Shown: positions 46,181-56,345 of the stretch, piece by piece | How the letters are laid out: the number at the start of each line of letters is the position of its first letter | Position numbering within the stretch: position 1 is the first letter of the stretch | Assembly (NCBI GenBank): GCA_015847255.1 | Contig: JADLZK010001318.1 | Location: forward strand, 62,001-126,000 | Origin: Hyparrhenia diplandra | Lineage: Eukaryota; Streptophyta; Magnoliopsida; Poales; Poaceae | Direction of reading: 5' to 3' | Length of the DNA stretch: 64,000 nt | The notes under the pieces: model-generated | What the model saw: the letters and a program-made list of their open reading frames with translations, nothing else | Databases searched by the model: none | What the model was told of the DNA's origin: nothing | Made by a program: the position numbers and the translations under genes

Positions 46181-46420
46181 TATAAGTAGTTATAGGTTCT
46201 TGGTATGGTATGCCTTGACAACGGCTGAAAATTGTGACAGTTGTGTGCTGTGTGCATTCGTTCGGTCACCAAAACAAAAATGCGATATCAAAGTGGAGAC
46301 GGTCAGCAACATATTGAGGGTCAGGGCGTAGGCGTTTGTTTGTGGATCATGTTCTTGGGAGTGTGAGGCAATAGCAATTTAGGTCGAGGGCATTCATGTT
46401 CGCATGCTTCTTCTTCGTTT
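46181..46420 (+). ncRNA. PHAS-type module (type D); miR2118-like site 46356-46377, diverged
   Basis: TATAAGTA at 46181-46188, then CGGCTGAAAATTGTGACAG, ATGCGATATCAAAG, and 175 bp later the site with core GGGAGTGTGAGGCAATAGC (6 of 22 mismatches, including one in the otherwise constant GGAA end). Confidence 0.52.
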
Positions 46421-46818
46421 AACTAACCATGCGCGCAACAGCAAGATTGTTGCATAGATCGGCAACACGGTGCAATGGTTTAATTTGGTGCTTGAGACGG
46501 AAGAAAAGTTCGCTCAATTGCTGCGGCAGCTCACCAAGGAGCTGATGTGCTAAGCAGCGCTTTCAATGTGCTAAGCAGCGCTTTTCGAGTAAGATGGTTT
46601 TCAATGTAAGCGACAGATTCATGGGGAGTTCGAGAGGCCAGTGGCCGGTCGACTGCTCGGCACCATGATAGATCCACCCCTCTTTTATTTTCTTTATTTG
46701 TGAACCGTTTGTATTAGAGCTTCAATGGTCCCACCTTTTTGGACTGGCTACGCACGTTTGGTACATTTTTAGTACTATATTTTTCACTTCCTATAAATTA
46801 GTGACTGTGTTTCATCAG
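46421..46818. other. spacer with a short tandem phrase
   Basis: GTGCTAAGCAGCGCTTT occurs twice near 46547 and 46568. Nothing else recognised. Confidence 0.4.
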
Positions 46819-47096
46819 TGTGAGACCCGGTCCATGGGCCAAGTTGGGCCAGACCAAATTCACATTAGCAGTGTGGGAAATGGAGCAACCAAACTTTAAT
46901 ACCACATTGGAAGTTAGAAGACCTAGACTAGCTTAAAAGCCCAGGCTGGAGGTTGTTAACTCTACGGATCGATCCTTTTGCGCGAAGCGAGGACCAAAAC
47001 GTAAGAGAGTTAATTAGCAGGTGTGGTTCATTCAATGCGTAGAGTGGATCTTAGCCGCCATCCCTGGTCGGGGCGTTACAAATGGTATTTAGAGCC
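46819..47096 (+). mobile_element. small LTR (262 bp) plus primer binding site, TRIM-like
   Basis: The LTR starts TGTGAGACCCGG (46819) and ends GGGGCGTTACA (47080). Two bases later, TGGTATTTAGAGCC (47083-47096) resembles the primer binding site for initiator tRNA-Met (TGGTATCAGAGC). A short LTR followed by a PBS is the layout of miniature (TRIM) or other small LTR retrotransposons. No downstream LTR copy was found, so it is a 5' remnant. Confidence 0.72.
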
Positions 47097-47145
47097 AACT
47101 AAGTCCGGATCTCGGGCGACCGAGGAATAGCAATTCTCATATTTT

Positions 47146-47263
47146 TATATTACTTATATTTTGTCGGCCTCCGATCTCTCCCAATGAATGGCACTTAATA
47201 GTCCTATATTACTTATACTTTGTCGGCCTCCGATCTCTCCCAATGAATGGCACTTAATAGTCC
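47146..47263. repeat. 59-bp tandem duplication
   Basis: Two copies begin at 47146 and 47205 with TATATTACTTAT and contain TTGTCGGCCTCCGATCTCTC and AATGGCACTTAATAG. They differ at one position or so, implying recent duplication. Confidence 0.93.
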
Positions 47264-47750
47264 GATCTCTTTTAGGCACAGACCGGGTCCATATTTGTTT
47301 CAATCTCCATAAAACTTATACACTGAAATAACATATATATATAACAATTGATCTGTTGGGCTTTCAGACCATTTCTTTTGGCTTTGTTTTGAGAAGAGAT
47401 ATTCAATTTGAATAGCAGTTTGTTAAATAGAACAAAATGGTTTGTGCACCCGTGTAATAAAAAAAATAGCGGACTAGAGACCATAGCTAGTTTGACATAA
47501 ATAACTATTGACTCAACAAAAGTTTGGGTACGTGGACAAAACTATAGGGAACCCAATGGCTTGTACATATGGAACAAATCATGTTTTTCTGCATCCCCAT
47601 GTGTACAAAAACTTTATTATTGTTTTTAAAAATTTTAATCGATCCTGAAGGTCATATATTTTTTTCCTATTTACATCAACTTTGGGTGGGCAAATCGAGA
47701 AAAAAAAATATGGTCCCTGGAAAAAAAGATTCGGTAATTATTTGTTCTTG
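47264..47750. other. module spacer
   Basis: GATATTCAATTTGAATAGCAG with the following Cys-less AT-rich run matches 52370 and 57795, the spacer that precedes type-A modules. No gene. Confidence 0.5.
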
Positions 47751-48199
47751 ACGTCGAGACGGCTCCAGACGCGCCTAACACGGGTTTAACCTAACCAGGA
47801 ACGACCCGGCCATCGACCGAAGTTGTCCTCCCTCTCGCTCCGCGTTCTATCAACCTCATCTCCACTCTACTGCTCGCTCCCTCACCCCAACACCAGCTCC
47901 CCGCCAAGCATAAGCACACCAAATCGTTGCTACGCGTTGCTCACCCATGCTCACTCCTCCGCGAGCTCGAACCGGCAGCCCCCGCCTCGAGCCGGGTCGC
48001 TTGTCGGTGGGCCCCTCCCGAGTGGCTCACCGATGCCATGCCCCGACTCGGCGGCTCCTTCCCCTACCCCCGGCTCCTTCACCCATCTCGGCATCCTCTC
48101 CCAACTTCGGGCGGCACCCCTCTCCTCTGTCACCGGCGTCATCCCACACCGGGGAGGCCCCATGCTCGTAGATAAGGCTGCCATGGCGCTACCCATGCT

Positions 48200-48245
<46 letters not shown>

Positions 48246-49050
48246 GTTGCAATTGTATCTTTCAATTATTTGAAACACTTCAGAGGTATGTTGCAGTTCA
48301 ATCATTTGGAGTTTTAAAAGTAGATCGGGAGATGTTGCATATGCTACAATTTGTTTCAGAGGAATGTTGCAACCATTTGTTCAAAGTGTTTCATACCGTT
48401 CTAGACAATGTTGGAATTTGTTTGTAATTGAGATGTTTATATGCTTCGGCGCAATGTTTCAAATGTTTTACTTCCTTCATCTTTTTGTTGTAGCAATTGT
48501 TACATGTTGTTGCAAGTGTTTTTGTTCGATCGTTGTTTCATATGCTTTTTACAAAAAAATATTTCAGCTTCTTCAACCTAATGTTGTGGTAGTTATTTCA
48601 TGATGTTGCAAGTGTTCTACTCCAGCCTTTTTAGGTTGTTTTATTCGAGGGTGGAGCCGAGCCAGGCAGTCGGGGGAGGGGAGGAGGGGTTAGGTGGTGT
48701 GGAGGTGATGGGGCTTTGTGGATGCAAGGTGCGGCGGGCAGGTGGTCCTGGACCGTGCTCGCCACGTGGATCGGAAGCGGTGACGTGGTGGCACATGTGG
48801 ACTGGGCCAAGGCAGAGGATGCTGGGGGTGTGCTTGTCACGTGGGCGAACGCTGGGCGGCCGGCAAGGCCATCTAGGAGCCGGGGGTGGCCTAGGGCATG
48901 CGAACTGGGCCGGGCCGGGGCATGCGTGTTCATGTGTGTTGGGAATAGATACTGACGCAGGGCCGAGTGGACCCTCCGAACGCACTCACGCCGGACGTCT
49001 AGGCGCTTAGTGTTGCCGAAAAGGATTGCATGGTGTAACAATTAATAGGA
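47751..49050. repeat. probable non-autonomous transposon or grass interspersed repeat, with (CT)n
   Basis: A GC-rich left part (47760-48190), a (CT)n microsatellite (48202-48241), a central part full of TGTTGCAA-type phrases, and a GC-rich right part ending CCGGACGTCTAGGCG (48990-49010) resemble a repeat common in grass genomes. GC-rich frames on both strands (for example 48600-49010) have no domain and look like chance. I cannot define clean terminal repeats. Confidence 0.45.
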
Positions 49051-49245
49051 GGTAACCTCTAGAATAAAAAAAAAAAAAAAATAATACATTTCATAACTAT
49101 TCTTTTTTGCAAAAAAGAATTGTTGGAAAAAATAGAAAAATAAATAAAAATACCTAAAAGTACCGATAGTATTTTTCCTAATAATTACCATATAGTAAAG
49201 AGCTCAAACTTACAAGGATGATGGTACCATGGGCTTGCACCTGCC

Positions 49246-49860
49246 TTTAAATTGCTCGTAGGTTCTCACTCTGTGCCATCACCAACACCTGAAATTGCAA
49301 GTCTTTTTGTCGGCATCTGTTACTTCTAGCTAGCACTAGCATGAGAATAAGATATTCAAGCTGAGACAGGTAGAGAGATAGTGCCGTAACGTCGATGGAT
49401 CGATTTTCTTGGAATGGGATGCAACAGGAGTTTAGTTAGGTCAAATGCGATTGTGCCTTTAAGCTGAACATCGCCGCGTCGAAGCTCCAAGAGTGGTCTC
49501 TTAGGCCATCACAATGTTCACATTCCGTGCTCAGGTTGGCCAGTCCACGGCTCTCACGCTTTCTCCACTGGAGTGAAGCGCTCAACTTTGAGCTATACTG
49601 GTGATCCCCCATCCACCCTACTCCTCAGTGATCCAAAGAACATTGCTAAGATCTCCGCGAGAGCTCAGCTTCAAGGAATTGAGCGTTCAACTTTTTTGAG
49701 CTATACAGGTGATCCCCCATTCCCCTACGAAGAACATTGCTAAGATCTCCACAAGAACTCAGCTTCAAGGAGTTGAGCGCTCAACTTTTTGAGCTGTACG
49801 GGTGATCCCCATTCCCCTACGAAGAACATTGCTAAGATCTGCTTGCGAACAGGTTACATT
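49246..49860 (+). ncRNA. PHAS-type module; best-matching miR2118-like site 49409-49430
   Basis: A weak TTTAAATT box is at 49246-49253. The leader contains GTGCCATCACCAACACCTG and AGCATGAGAATAAGATATTC. The site, core GGAATGGGATGCAACAGG, starts 163 bp later. It shares GGAATGGGA with the remembered miR2118 complement and differs at 4 of 22 positions. Downstream lie the tandem repeats at 49574-49845, which would be part of the phased region. Confidence 0.66.
49574..49845. repeat. tandem repeat, 2.5 units of about 94-105 bp
   Basis: Units start near 49581, 49686 and 49780 with TCAACTTT and GAGCTATAC, and contain GGTGATCCCC and AACATTGCTAAGATCT. A single unit of the last phrase recurs at 62010. 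Confidence 0.88.
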
Positions 49861-50752
49861 AAACAGATGCTAATCACTTCGATCTCCTGCTAAACGAAGA
49901 AAATAATACCAAGCTTTCTGTAGCGTTTGCTTGTGATAGTACAATCAGTACCAAAATTAAGTGCGCACATGTATTGATCAACGAGCCAGTTTGCAGCGCC
50001 CCCACAAGCTTTCTTCTAGGGAAAAAGTACATCCAATGATTTATGTCGACAAAGAGTATACTGTCCATTATCATTACATCTTTAGTCATGGAAATTATAC
50101 CTAATAGGACGGATCGTTTTCTCAATATATAAGCAATTAGTCCTCTTATGAGAGGCCCGAGACCTGTCTTGTAAGGCGAGACCTGTCTTGTAAGGTCGTG
50201 TAGACCAAGTGGGTTTGCTTGTAATTCATTTTTCCGTAATTCTTCTAATATAATTTGGAAAAAAAAACTCGATGAACTTTCCAGCCCCTCAAAAAAAAAA
50301 AAAAAAAAAAAAGGTGTGAGCCCATCTAAAATCACGTATTTTGTCAATCAGGGTTATCAGTACGAGGCAATGTGCAACGTGCTTATGTTAACCAGTGTTA
50401 TCATCTCTTAATTGACGACATCTACTATCCTTTTTATTTTATTCTACTTTATATTTTACACTCTATCTCTTTTGTTCTTCTTTCATCACTACGGTGATGG
50501 TTCAAAGGGTTCTAACTCGCTTGTTGACACTAGGGAAATCCAAGGTGTATTTGCTTCGATGATCATCCCTCGTGACAAAACAGATGTGCACTTCTGTTTG
50601 CAAAACCGGACCATCCTGTTTTGCACAAATAAAAAAGATGATAAGTGCACTTCTGCCCCTTGCATGTGGCGTGTAGCACGCTCCAGCATTTAACTCATCT
50701 AAATGCTCTCTCAAAAACAACTCACCTAAATGCCAACCGACCTCTTCTAGAG
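49861..50752. other. type-C module 5' spacer with long A tract
   Basis: The segment matches 62040-62640 (CAGTACCAAAAT, GTATTGATC) and 55500-55880 (GACGACATCTACTATCC). A homopolymer A run is at 50289-50312, next to GAGCCCATCTAAAATCAC. No gene. Confidence 0.5.
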
Positions 50753-51130
50753 TATTTAACTCATCATATCAAACAGCTGAAAATTGCAAAAGCCCTGTGT
50801 ATATATATCATTCGTCTACCAGCGAGACGGTGAGAGATTGAACGAGAGACAGTCAACAAAAAAATGAGTGGTGTCGACGAGCCGTGCTCTAGGATTGAGA
50901 CGCAAAAGGAATGTGGGTCGAAGGCAATAGTTCTCTCAAGGTTCCTCATCAACATGTAGTACTTGGGACGCCTACAATTCTTGAGTAGTCACCGTGGCCC
51001 GTGGGATTCACCACTACAAATTGCTCATCACCACCGGTTTGTAACTCTCGTTCATTGACTGACGGTCTTTGCTCATTGGAGGGGATTGACCTATAGTAGC
51101 TAACTAGCTAGTGCCTCATGGAAGCGGTGA
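50753..51130 (+). ncRNA. PHAS-type module (type C); miR2118-like site 50890-50911
   Basis: TATTTAA at 50753-50759, then CAGCTGAAAATTGCAAAAGCC, a TATATAT run and CCAGCGAGACGGTGAG. The site, core TAGGATTGAGACGCAAAAGG, begins 137 bp after the box, with 5 of 22 mismatches. ATGTGGGTCGAAGGCAATAG follows. Confidence 0.62.
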
Positions 51131-51561
51131 GCAGGGGATCGTGCATGTCTTTGATAATGGAGAAAGGGACTAGGGGAGGGATGGCATATGGCTAGGAGGG
51201 ATGAGACTAGAGGAGCGAGGAGGAGGATGCCATTTCATAGATAGGGTTTCCATTTGGTCGGTTTTAATGGTCTAATCTGTAAACGGACTATGTTTGTGCT
51301 AGTACTTAGGGTCTTGGTGAGTTTGATATATGGATAAAACTTGTATACATTGTTCTCATCATGTCAGCTTATTCAATAATCATAAAACTCTTATGACTGA
51401 GACTACCATAATAAGTGCACTTCTATCCCTTGCATTTATTTAATTAATGCATCTAAGTGCTCCCTCAACCTCTCTCTTCTCATTTTTTTTTTTCAGATTT
51501 TATATTGGAATACAGAAAATGAGACAGCGGATCGAGATAAACCATACGAGTACATCCTGCC
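51131..51561. other. spacer
   Basis: AGTGCACTTCTATCCCTTGCAT matches the type-C 5' flank. The remaining 51140-51340 is unassigned. Confidence 0.4.
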
Positions 51562-51900
51562 TCTAAATAGCTAGGTTCTCAATGAGCCGGCCCACAGCTG
51601 AATATATCAAAAGGCATGTAGTGTGAACCATTAGTCTGCCAAGACGAGAGTGAGAGATCAAAGCAAAGACAATCAAAAAAAAAAAATGAGTGGTGCCACA
51701 AGAGTACGTGATGCATGTTCCTGTTAGGATTGAGATGCAAAAGGAATGTGAGCTGATCATTGCTGTCTAGGTCAAAGGGCTTATAATTTGGTTCTCTTGG
51801 TAAAAGTAATAAGCACGCATGATGAAGCTCAAAAAACTGTGTGGGTCAGTCTATATATATTGATCAAAACATGTGCCTGCGTTGGCTACGACACTTGAGC
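51562..51900 (+). ncRNA. PHAS-type module (type C); miR2118-like site 51725-51746
   Basis: The box is TCTAAATA (51562-51569) within CCTGCCTCTAAATAGCTAGG. CAGCTGAATATATCAAAAGG, CCAAGACGAGAGTGAGAGATC and, 163 bp from the box, the site with core TAGGATTGAGATGCAAAAGG (5 of 22 mismatches) follow. The T-to-C change in the box may weaken the promoter. Confidence 0.58.
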
Positions 51901-52048
51901 AATTAATCACTGCGGGATTTTTTATTGTGTAAAGAAGATCAAAACGAATTAAATCTTAAGAACGTTTTGAATGAAAGATTAACAGGACTTCTAAGACAGG
52001 AAGAAAACTTTTTCCTTTTAGCCTGTTATATTAAAAAGTGTTAGACTT

Positions 52049-52075
52049 ACTTTTTTTTTTTTTTTTTTTGAGCAT
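52049..52075 (-). mobile_element. tail-only retroposon insertion (about 27 bp)
   Basis: A T run followed by GAGCAT lies between two copies of AAAGTGTTAGACTT (52035-52048 and 52076-52089). The insert shares its T(n)GAGCA end with those at 33822 and 40774. The paralogous spacer at 57520-57545 reads through without it. Confidence 0.82.
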
Positions 52076-52717
52076 AAAGTGTTAGACTTTACTTACCACC
52101 TATTTCAATGGTTTTAATTCTAGACATTTGGTTTGTTGGGCTTTTAGACTATTTCTTCAGCTTTTATTCTTTTATCCAATGTACGTACTTCTAGCACGGG
52201 GTGCATTAACTAGGAGTAGGAATAGTACAGTAATTTAAAGTTCTCTAGCAACAGTAATCTGCTGATTACTGATGCAACACGGCTGTGTGGCACCACAGGG
52301 TTTTGTGATTTACATTATTAATAGACTATTTCTTTCGCTTGTTTGACCACAATTAGTCAACTTGAATAGAAGTTTGTCAAAAGAAAGAAAAGGTTCTGTG
52401 CACATGCAAACAAAATCAGGCAAACTCTCAAAACAAATGTCTATACATGCGGCTTGTTTGATAGAAAATATTTTCACTAAAACAATAGTTTTGTTCGGTT
52501 GTGATAAACCGAGGAAGCAAAAGGGTTTATACACATGGAACAAATCATACAGTTTTCCGATGGGGGCTATATGTACAGCAAACTTAATTAACAACAGCAT
52601 TTTACAGCTTAGCCGCTTTCCATTTTCACTTTTAAACAAGAACACTTAAAAACAGACGAGGACGAGATAGTACATGACGGTACAAATTCAATGCCTTTAA
52701 TTTGCATCCTTCCTTCC

Positions 52718-53100
52718 TATAAATAGCTAGCCTCTACCACCGTTGGTCTCACAAACAGCAATGCAAAAAGTTTTGTGTGACAAGAATGAGAGATCGACAA
52801 GCAGAGAAATTCGTCGGTGGTGGTGGGTCACGTTTGTTTGGAGTAGGATGCAACAGGAATTTGGGTTGAAGGGGGCCGGAGGCAGTCGTGCTCGTATAGT
52901 CGTATAGCTCCACTTCGTCAAAGTAAAGACGCATGGCCAGCGGCAACAGAGTTGTGGAGGCCAGGATGGTGACCACAGATACGGTTGTTTCGTCGGCCGC
53001 GGCGCTGGTGCAGTCACCATGTTGGTTCTGCTTCTGGTAGCTGAGCATTGAGCAATTAGCTCCACAAGTGCCCCATCTCACATCAATCATGTATGATGAT
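52718..53100 (+). ncRNA. PHAS-type module (type A); miR2118-like site 52838-52859
   Basis: TATAAATA at 52718-52725 in CCTTCCTATAAATAGCTAGCC. GACAAGAATGAGAGATCGA is followed by the site, core GGAGTAGGATGCAACAGG, 120 bp after the box (5 of 22 mismatches). AGCTCCACTT and a second block, GAGCAATTAGCTCCACAAG, follow. The whole unit, with about 1 kb of flanks, is paralogous to the module at 58266, so these arose by duplication. Confidence 0.72.
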
Positions 53101-53174
53101 CACTGGCATAAACTGCACAAGAGTTCAATGTGTACTAGAAGGAGAAAACGAGAAAGCTTGCTACAAATAAGGAG

Positions 53175-53300
53175 CACTACTACAGAACTAACATTTGTTA
53201 TCGGCTCTTGGAACCAGCAGTGATGGAATATCACTGACGGTTTGTGGCTTAAACATACCAGCAGTGGTAATTCTGTTTTATCTTTCACACCATGGCAACA
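53175..53300. mobile_element. possible CACTA-type end fragment
   Basis: CACTACTACAGAACTAACA with nearby CAGTGATGGAATATCACTGACGG repeats resembles the terminal and subterminal repeats of CACTA transposons. A paralogue lies at about 58709-58810. No transposase and no opposite end were found. Confidence 0.35.
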
Positions 53301-53430
53301 AAGCAATAGAAGTGCTGGTACAGTTTTCTTTGTTTAGCAGCAGATCGAACGACTAGCATTGTTTAATTTAACCGGCTCGCAAGAAACTCTTAGCAATGGT
53401 CTTTTGATCGCCAAGGATTAGGATGAATGG

Positions 53431-53446
53431 GTTTTTTTGGACGAAA
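53431..53446 (-). mobile_element. tail-only retroposon insertion (16 bp)
   Basis: GTTTTTTTGGACGAAA sits between two copies of ATGAATGG (53423-53430 and 53447-53454). The paralogous spacer at about 58967 (GGCGGAATGGGTTATTAC) lacks it. Confidence 0.65.
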
Positions 53447-53454
53447 ATGAATGG

Positions 53455-54030
53455 TTTATTATATGGGTATATATTTATAGTAAACCAGAACATCCTGCTT
53501 TGCGCAAATAAAAGTGTTGCGTCCCTTGCATGTGGTGTGTAGCATGCTCGAGTATTTAACTCATCATCAAGTAAATGCCAACCGACCTCTTCTCGCGTTT
53601 TTATTGTTATAAGTAATACTGTATGTGGTAAAAAACACTTAGATCAACGGTTCATGGGTGTACCGAAGCAGAGGCCTTATTTTTAATAATGGAACAAAGC
53701 TCGGGCATTATTATTATTAATTTGCTAGCTACTTATTGCTCCATGTTATTGGTCAATCAGCCCCTATACTAGTTTATGCAAGACTCCTATGTTCAGTTTA
53801 GGATCGAATTACATGTTCCTAATAAGCACACATTTTCTCTAAGTAGAAGTTATAAATGGTGGAAAGTGGCTAGTGGTGTGGGATTGTAGCGGGAGGTCAT
53901 CTCAAGGGACCATATTATATAACTGTGTGAGCTACCTCTGCACATCTTAATGCCAAAAACCTCTTTTTCAGTTTGGGCCTGGGACAACCAAAATAAATAT
54001 CAAAGGGATGATATATTGCAACCTCCTGCC
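53455..54030. other. type-C and type-D module flanks
   Basis: 53490-53590 carries the type-C flank (GTGTAGCATGCTCGAGTATTTAACTCATC) without a following site. 53880-54000 is the type-D flank. Confidence 0.5.
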
Positions 54031-54190
54031 TATAAGTAGCTATAGGTTCTTGGTATGCCAACGGCTGAGAACTGTGAAAGTTGTGTGGTTGTGTCATTGT
54101 GTGCGTATCCTTTGGCTGCCAAACCTAGAATGAGATATCAAAGCGGACTCGATCACGTGAAGGTATAGTTTTGCCTGTTTCCGTTTTGAC
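54031..54190 (+). pseudogene. type-D PHAS module remnant: promoter kept, site lost
   Basis: TATAAGTA at 54031-54038, ACGGCTGAGAACTGTGAAAG and TAGAATGAGATATCAAAGCGG match type-D modules. The sequence then changes to CACGTGAAGGTATAGTTTTGCC, where the site should be. A deletion or rearrangement removed the trigger. Confidence 0.6.
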
Positions 54191-54846
54191 TTGTGGGGAA
54201 ATCGATAACTGTGCTTGGAATAAAGATTGCGTGGTGTAAAAATAGAAGGCACATATCTACATATATGAAAAGTCTACCAAAAGGTGAGGATAGTACCAAA
54301 AAAATTTCGCGATCACGCTAGTCGCTAGAATAGTACCAAAATAGGTGAGGCCAAAGGCCAATACCATAATACATGGGCCAATTTTATATTTTTTTTTTTT
54401 CTCTCAAATAACTGTAGATTAGTAATTTGAGTATGTCCATTGACGATTTGCAAATGCAACCTCATTTTTGTCTCATCCTAAACCCGTCACACATTCTCCT
54501 TTCTTCTCCCCAATGCTGGGAGCTCATAACGTGAACGTAGTTGAACGTACCGTCGGGTTCGCGTGCAGGTCAATAGACGGCAACTTGATGTAGCCCGAGG
54601 AGACGGGGCATAGGAATGAAGCCACCCCAAAATGCCCCTTTGTCCCGCCATTGTATCACCTTCGATGGGTGCTGCAGCGCCTCTAGAGTTTGCTGCTTCG
54701 GCAGCAACATGCCGAGCTACCTGGTGGAAAAAAGGCTGAGGTTGTGACTTGCGAGAGATAGGCGACAGGCATCCTACGAAACAAGGATGCCAAACTTGTG
54801 TAGACCAAGTGGGTTTGCTTGTAATTCATTTTTCTTTAATTCTTCT
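54191..54846. other. unassigned spacer
   Basis: The end (54800-54846: TAGACCAAGTGGGTTTGCTTG) matches 50200-50240, the type-C 5' spacer. 54480-54790 is unfamiliar, moderately GC-rich and without a frame I trust. Confidence 0.4.
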
Positions 54847-54859
54847 AATATAATTCGGT

Positions 54860-55486
54860 GATGCTAGCTAGCGCTAGGACGTCTGATGAAATTGACTCCC
54901 ATAGGACGCCCCTGACACCGCCGCTGGTGCCGGGTTCCTTGATCCGCCATCGAAGGGACCGCACCGGGAACACAGCGCACGTGGAACCCTTCGCCGGATC
55001 CACCAGGTGCTCACTAGATCTAGGCCAGATCCGCTGCCACTGAAGCAGGTAGTCACTGCACGAGAATAGTCCGGTGGAGACGGCGAAGGACACATCAGAG
55101 TGGAGCAGCACGACAGATAAAGCACGCGGAGGTAGCCAACACGGTGGAATATATAAGCGTGCGGAGGCAACCGCCACGGTGGGGGCGTACAGCGAGCGGG
55201 AAATGCAGGCATTGTGGACAAAGGCGGTGCATGGGAGGCCGCGCGTGGTGCGGTAGAGGCTAGCGTGGCGAGTGGATGGCGCAGGGAGGCGCGGGCGCAC
55301 CGCGGTGTCTGATTTGGCTACGGTGGAGCGGCCACCGTCGCGCTCATCTGAGCGGAACTAGCGATTGGGAACGACACGATTGGGGAAAAAACTATTGTCA
55401 CTGCGTGGGGAAATCTGGGCCGCGAGTCTAAAAGCCCAGCAACGGCACCGTCTGACGCATCGGACGTAATAACCACATCATTACCG
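54860..55486. mobile_element. 627-bp insertion of unknown class with a 13-bp flanking duplication
   Basis: AATATAATTCGGT occurs at 54847-54859 and 55487-55499, and the uninterrupted site is seen at 50248 (CTAATATAATTTGG). The insert is GC-rich, has no poly-A or inverted ends, and holds a 151-codon - strand frame without domains. It could be a retroposed or captured gene fragment. Confidence 0.6.
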
Positions 55487-55883
55487 AATATAATTCGGTA
55501 AAACTCGATGAATTTTCCAACAAAAAAGGGTATGAGCCCATCTAAAATCACCTCTTATCAATCAGGGCTATCAGTGGCAATGTGCAACGTGCTCCTGTTG
55601 ACCAGTGATACCATCTCTTGACGACATCTACTATCCTTTTATTTAATTCTACTTTTTACACTCTAACTCTTTTGTTCTTCTTTCACTACGGTGATAGAAA
55701 GGGTTTTTACTCGCTTGTTGACACTAGGGGAATCCAAGGAGTGTTTGCTTGGATGATCGTCCCTCCTGACAAAACATGTGTTGGTTTACCAGTGAAAATC
55801 CGATCACATTCAGTTTATTGCAAACCGGGCCATCCTTTTTGCACAAATAAAAAGCTCATAAGTGTACTTCTGTCCCTTGCATG

Positions 55884-56070
55884 CACTGGCGGCGGCAGGG
55901 GTATTCTTGGGTATGCCAATGAATACCCAAGATTTGTGAAAAACAACAAATATGTATACACATCATTAATATATATACATATACATGTACAAACTGTTGT
56001 TTAATTAGACAAAAAACACAAATTTTTTTGACTTGAATACCCTGTCCTTAAGTTACGGCTCTCGCCAGTG
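55884..56070. mobile_element. hAT-like MITE (187 bp)
   Basis: CACTGGCG begins the element and CGCCAGTG ends it. CCTTGCATG (55875-55883) and CTTTGCATG (56071-56079) form a near-perfect 8- to 9-bp duplication. The homologous type-C flank at 50657 (CCCCTTGCATGTGGCGTG) is uninterrupted. An 8-bp duplication fits the hAT superfamily. Confidence 0.78.
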
Positions 56071-56158
56071 CTTTGCATGTGCCGTGTAGCACGCTCCAGC
56101 ATTTAACTCACCAAAAAAAAAAAAAAATCATCTAAATGTCAACCAACTTCTTCTCGTG

Positions 56159-56345
56159 TATTTAATCAAACAGCTGAAAATTGCAAAAGCCCTGTGTATA
56201 TATATATATATCATTCGTCTATCAGCAAGACGGTGAGAGATCGAAGGAGAGAGACAATTAACAAAAAAATGAGTGGTGTCAACGGATTGAGATGCAAAAG
56301 GAATGTGAGTCGAAGACGATAGTTCTCTCACCGTTCATTATCAAT
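56159..56345 (+). ncRNA. PHAS-type module (type C); miR2118-like site 56282-56303, diverged
   Basis: TATTTAA at 56159-56165, then CAGCTGAAAATTGCAAAAGCC and GCAAGACGGTGAGAGATCG. The site, core GGATTGAGATGCAAAAGG, begins 123 bp after the box; the first two bases have changed, giving 7 of 22 mismatches. The GACGAGT phrase normally before the site is deleted. It runs directly into a second partial copy. Confidence 0.52.

Noticed and set aside
48202..48241. (CT)n tract as a CRISPR-like or regulatory array
   Set aside because: It is a plain dinucleotide microsatellite with no spacers; CRISPR is not expected in a plant nuclear sequence.
47823..49041. GC-rich frames on both strands near a (CT)n repeat
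   Set aside because: The surrounding TGTTGCAA-rich sequence is a common grass repeat. Frames lack domains and overlap each other on opposite strands.
49348..49370. miR2275 target (24-nt phasiRNA trigger)
   Set aside because: GAGATAAGATATTC-like sequence is only superficially similar; no convincing match to the remembered miR2275 complement was seen here or elsewhere.
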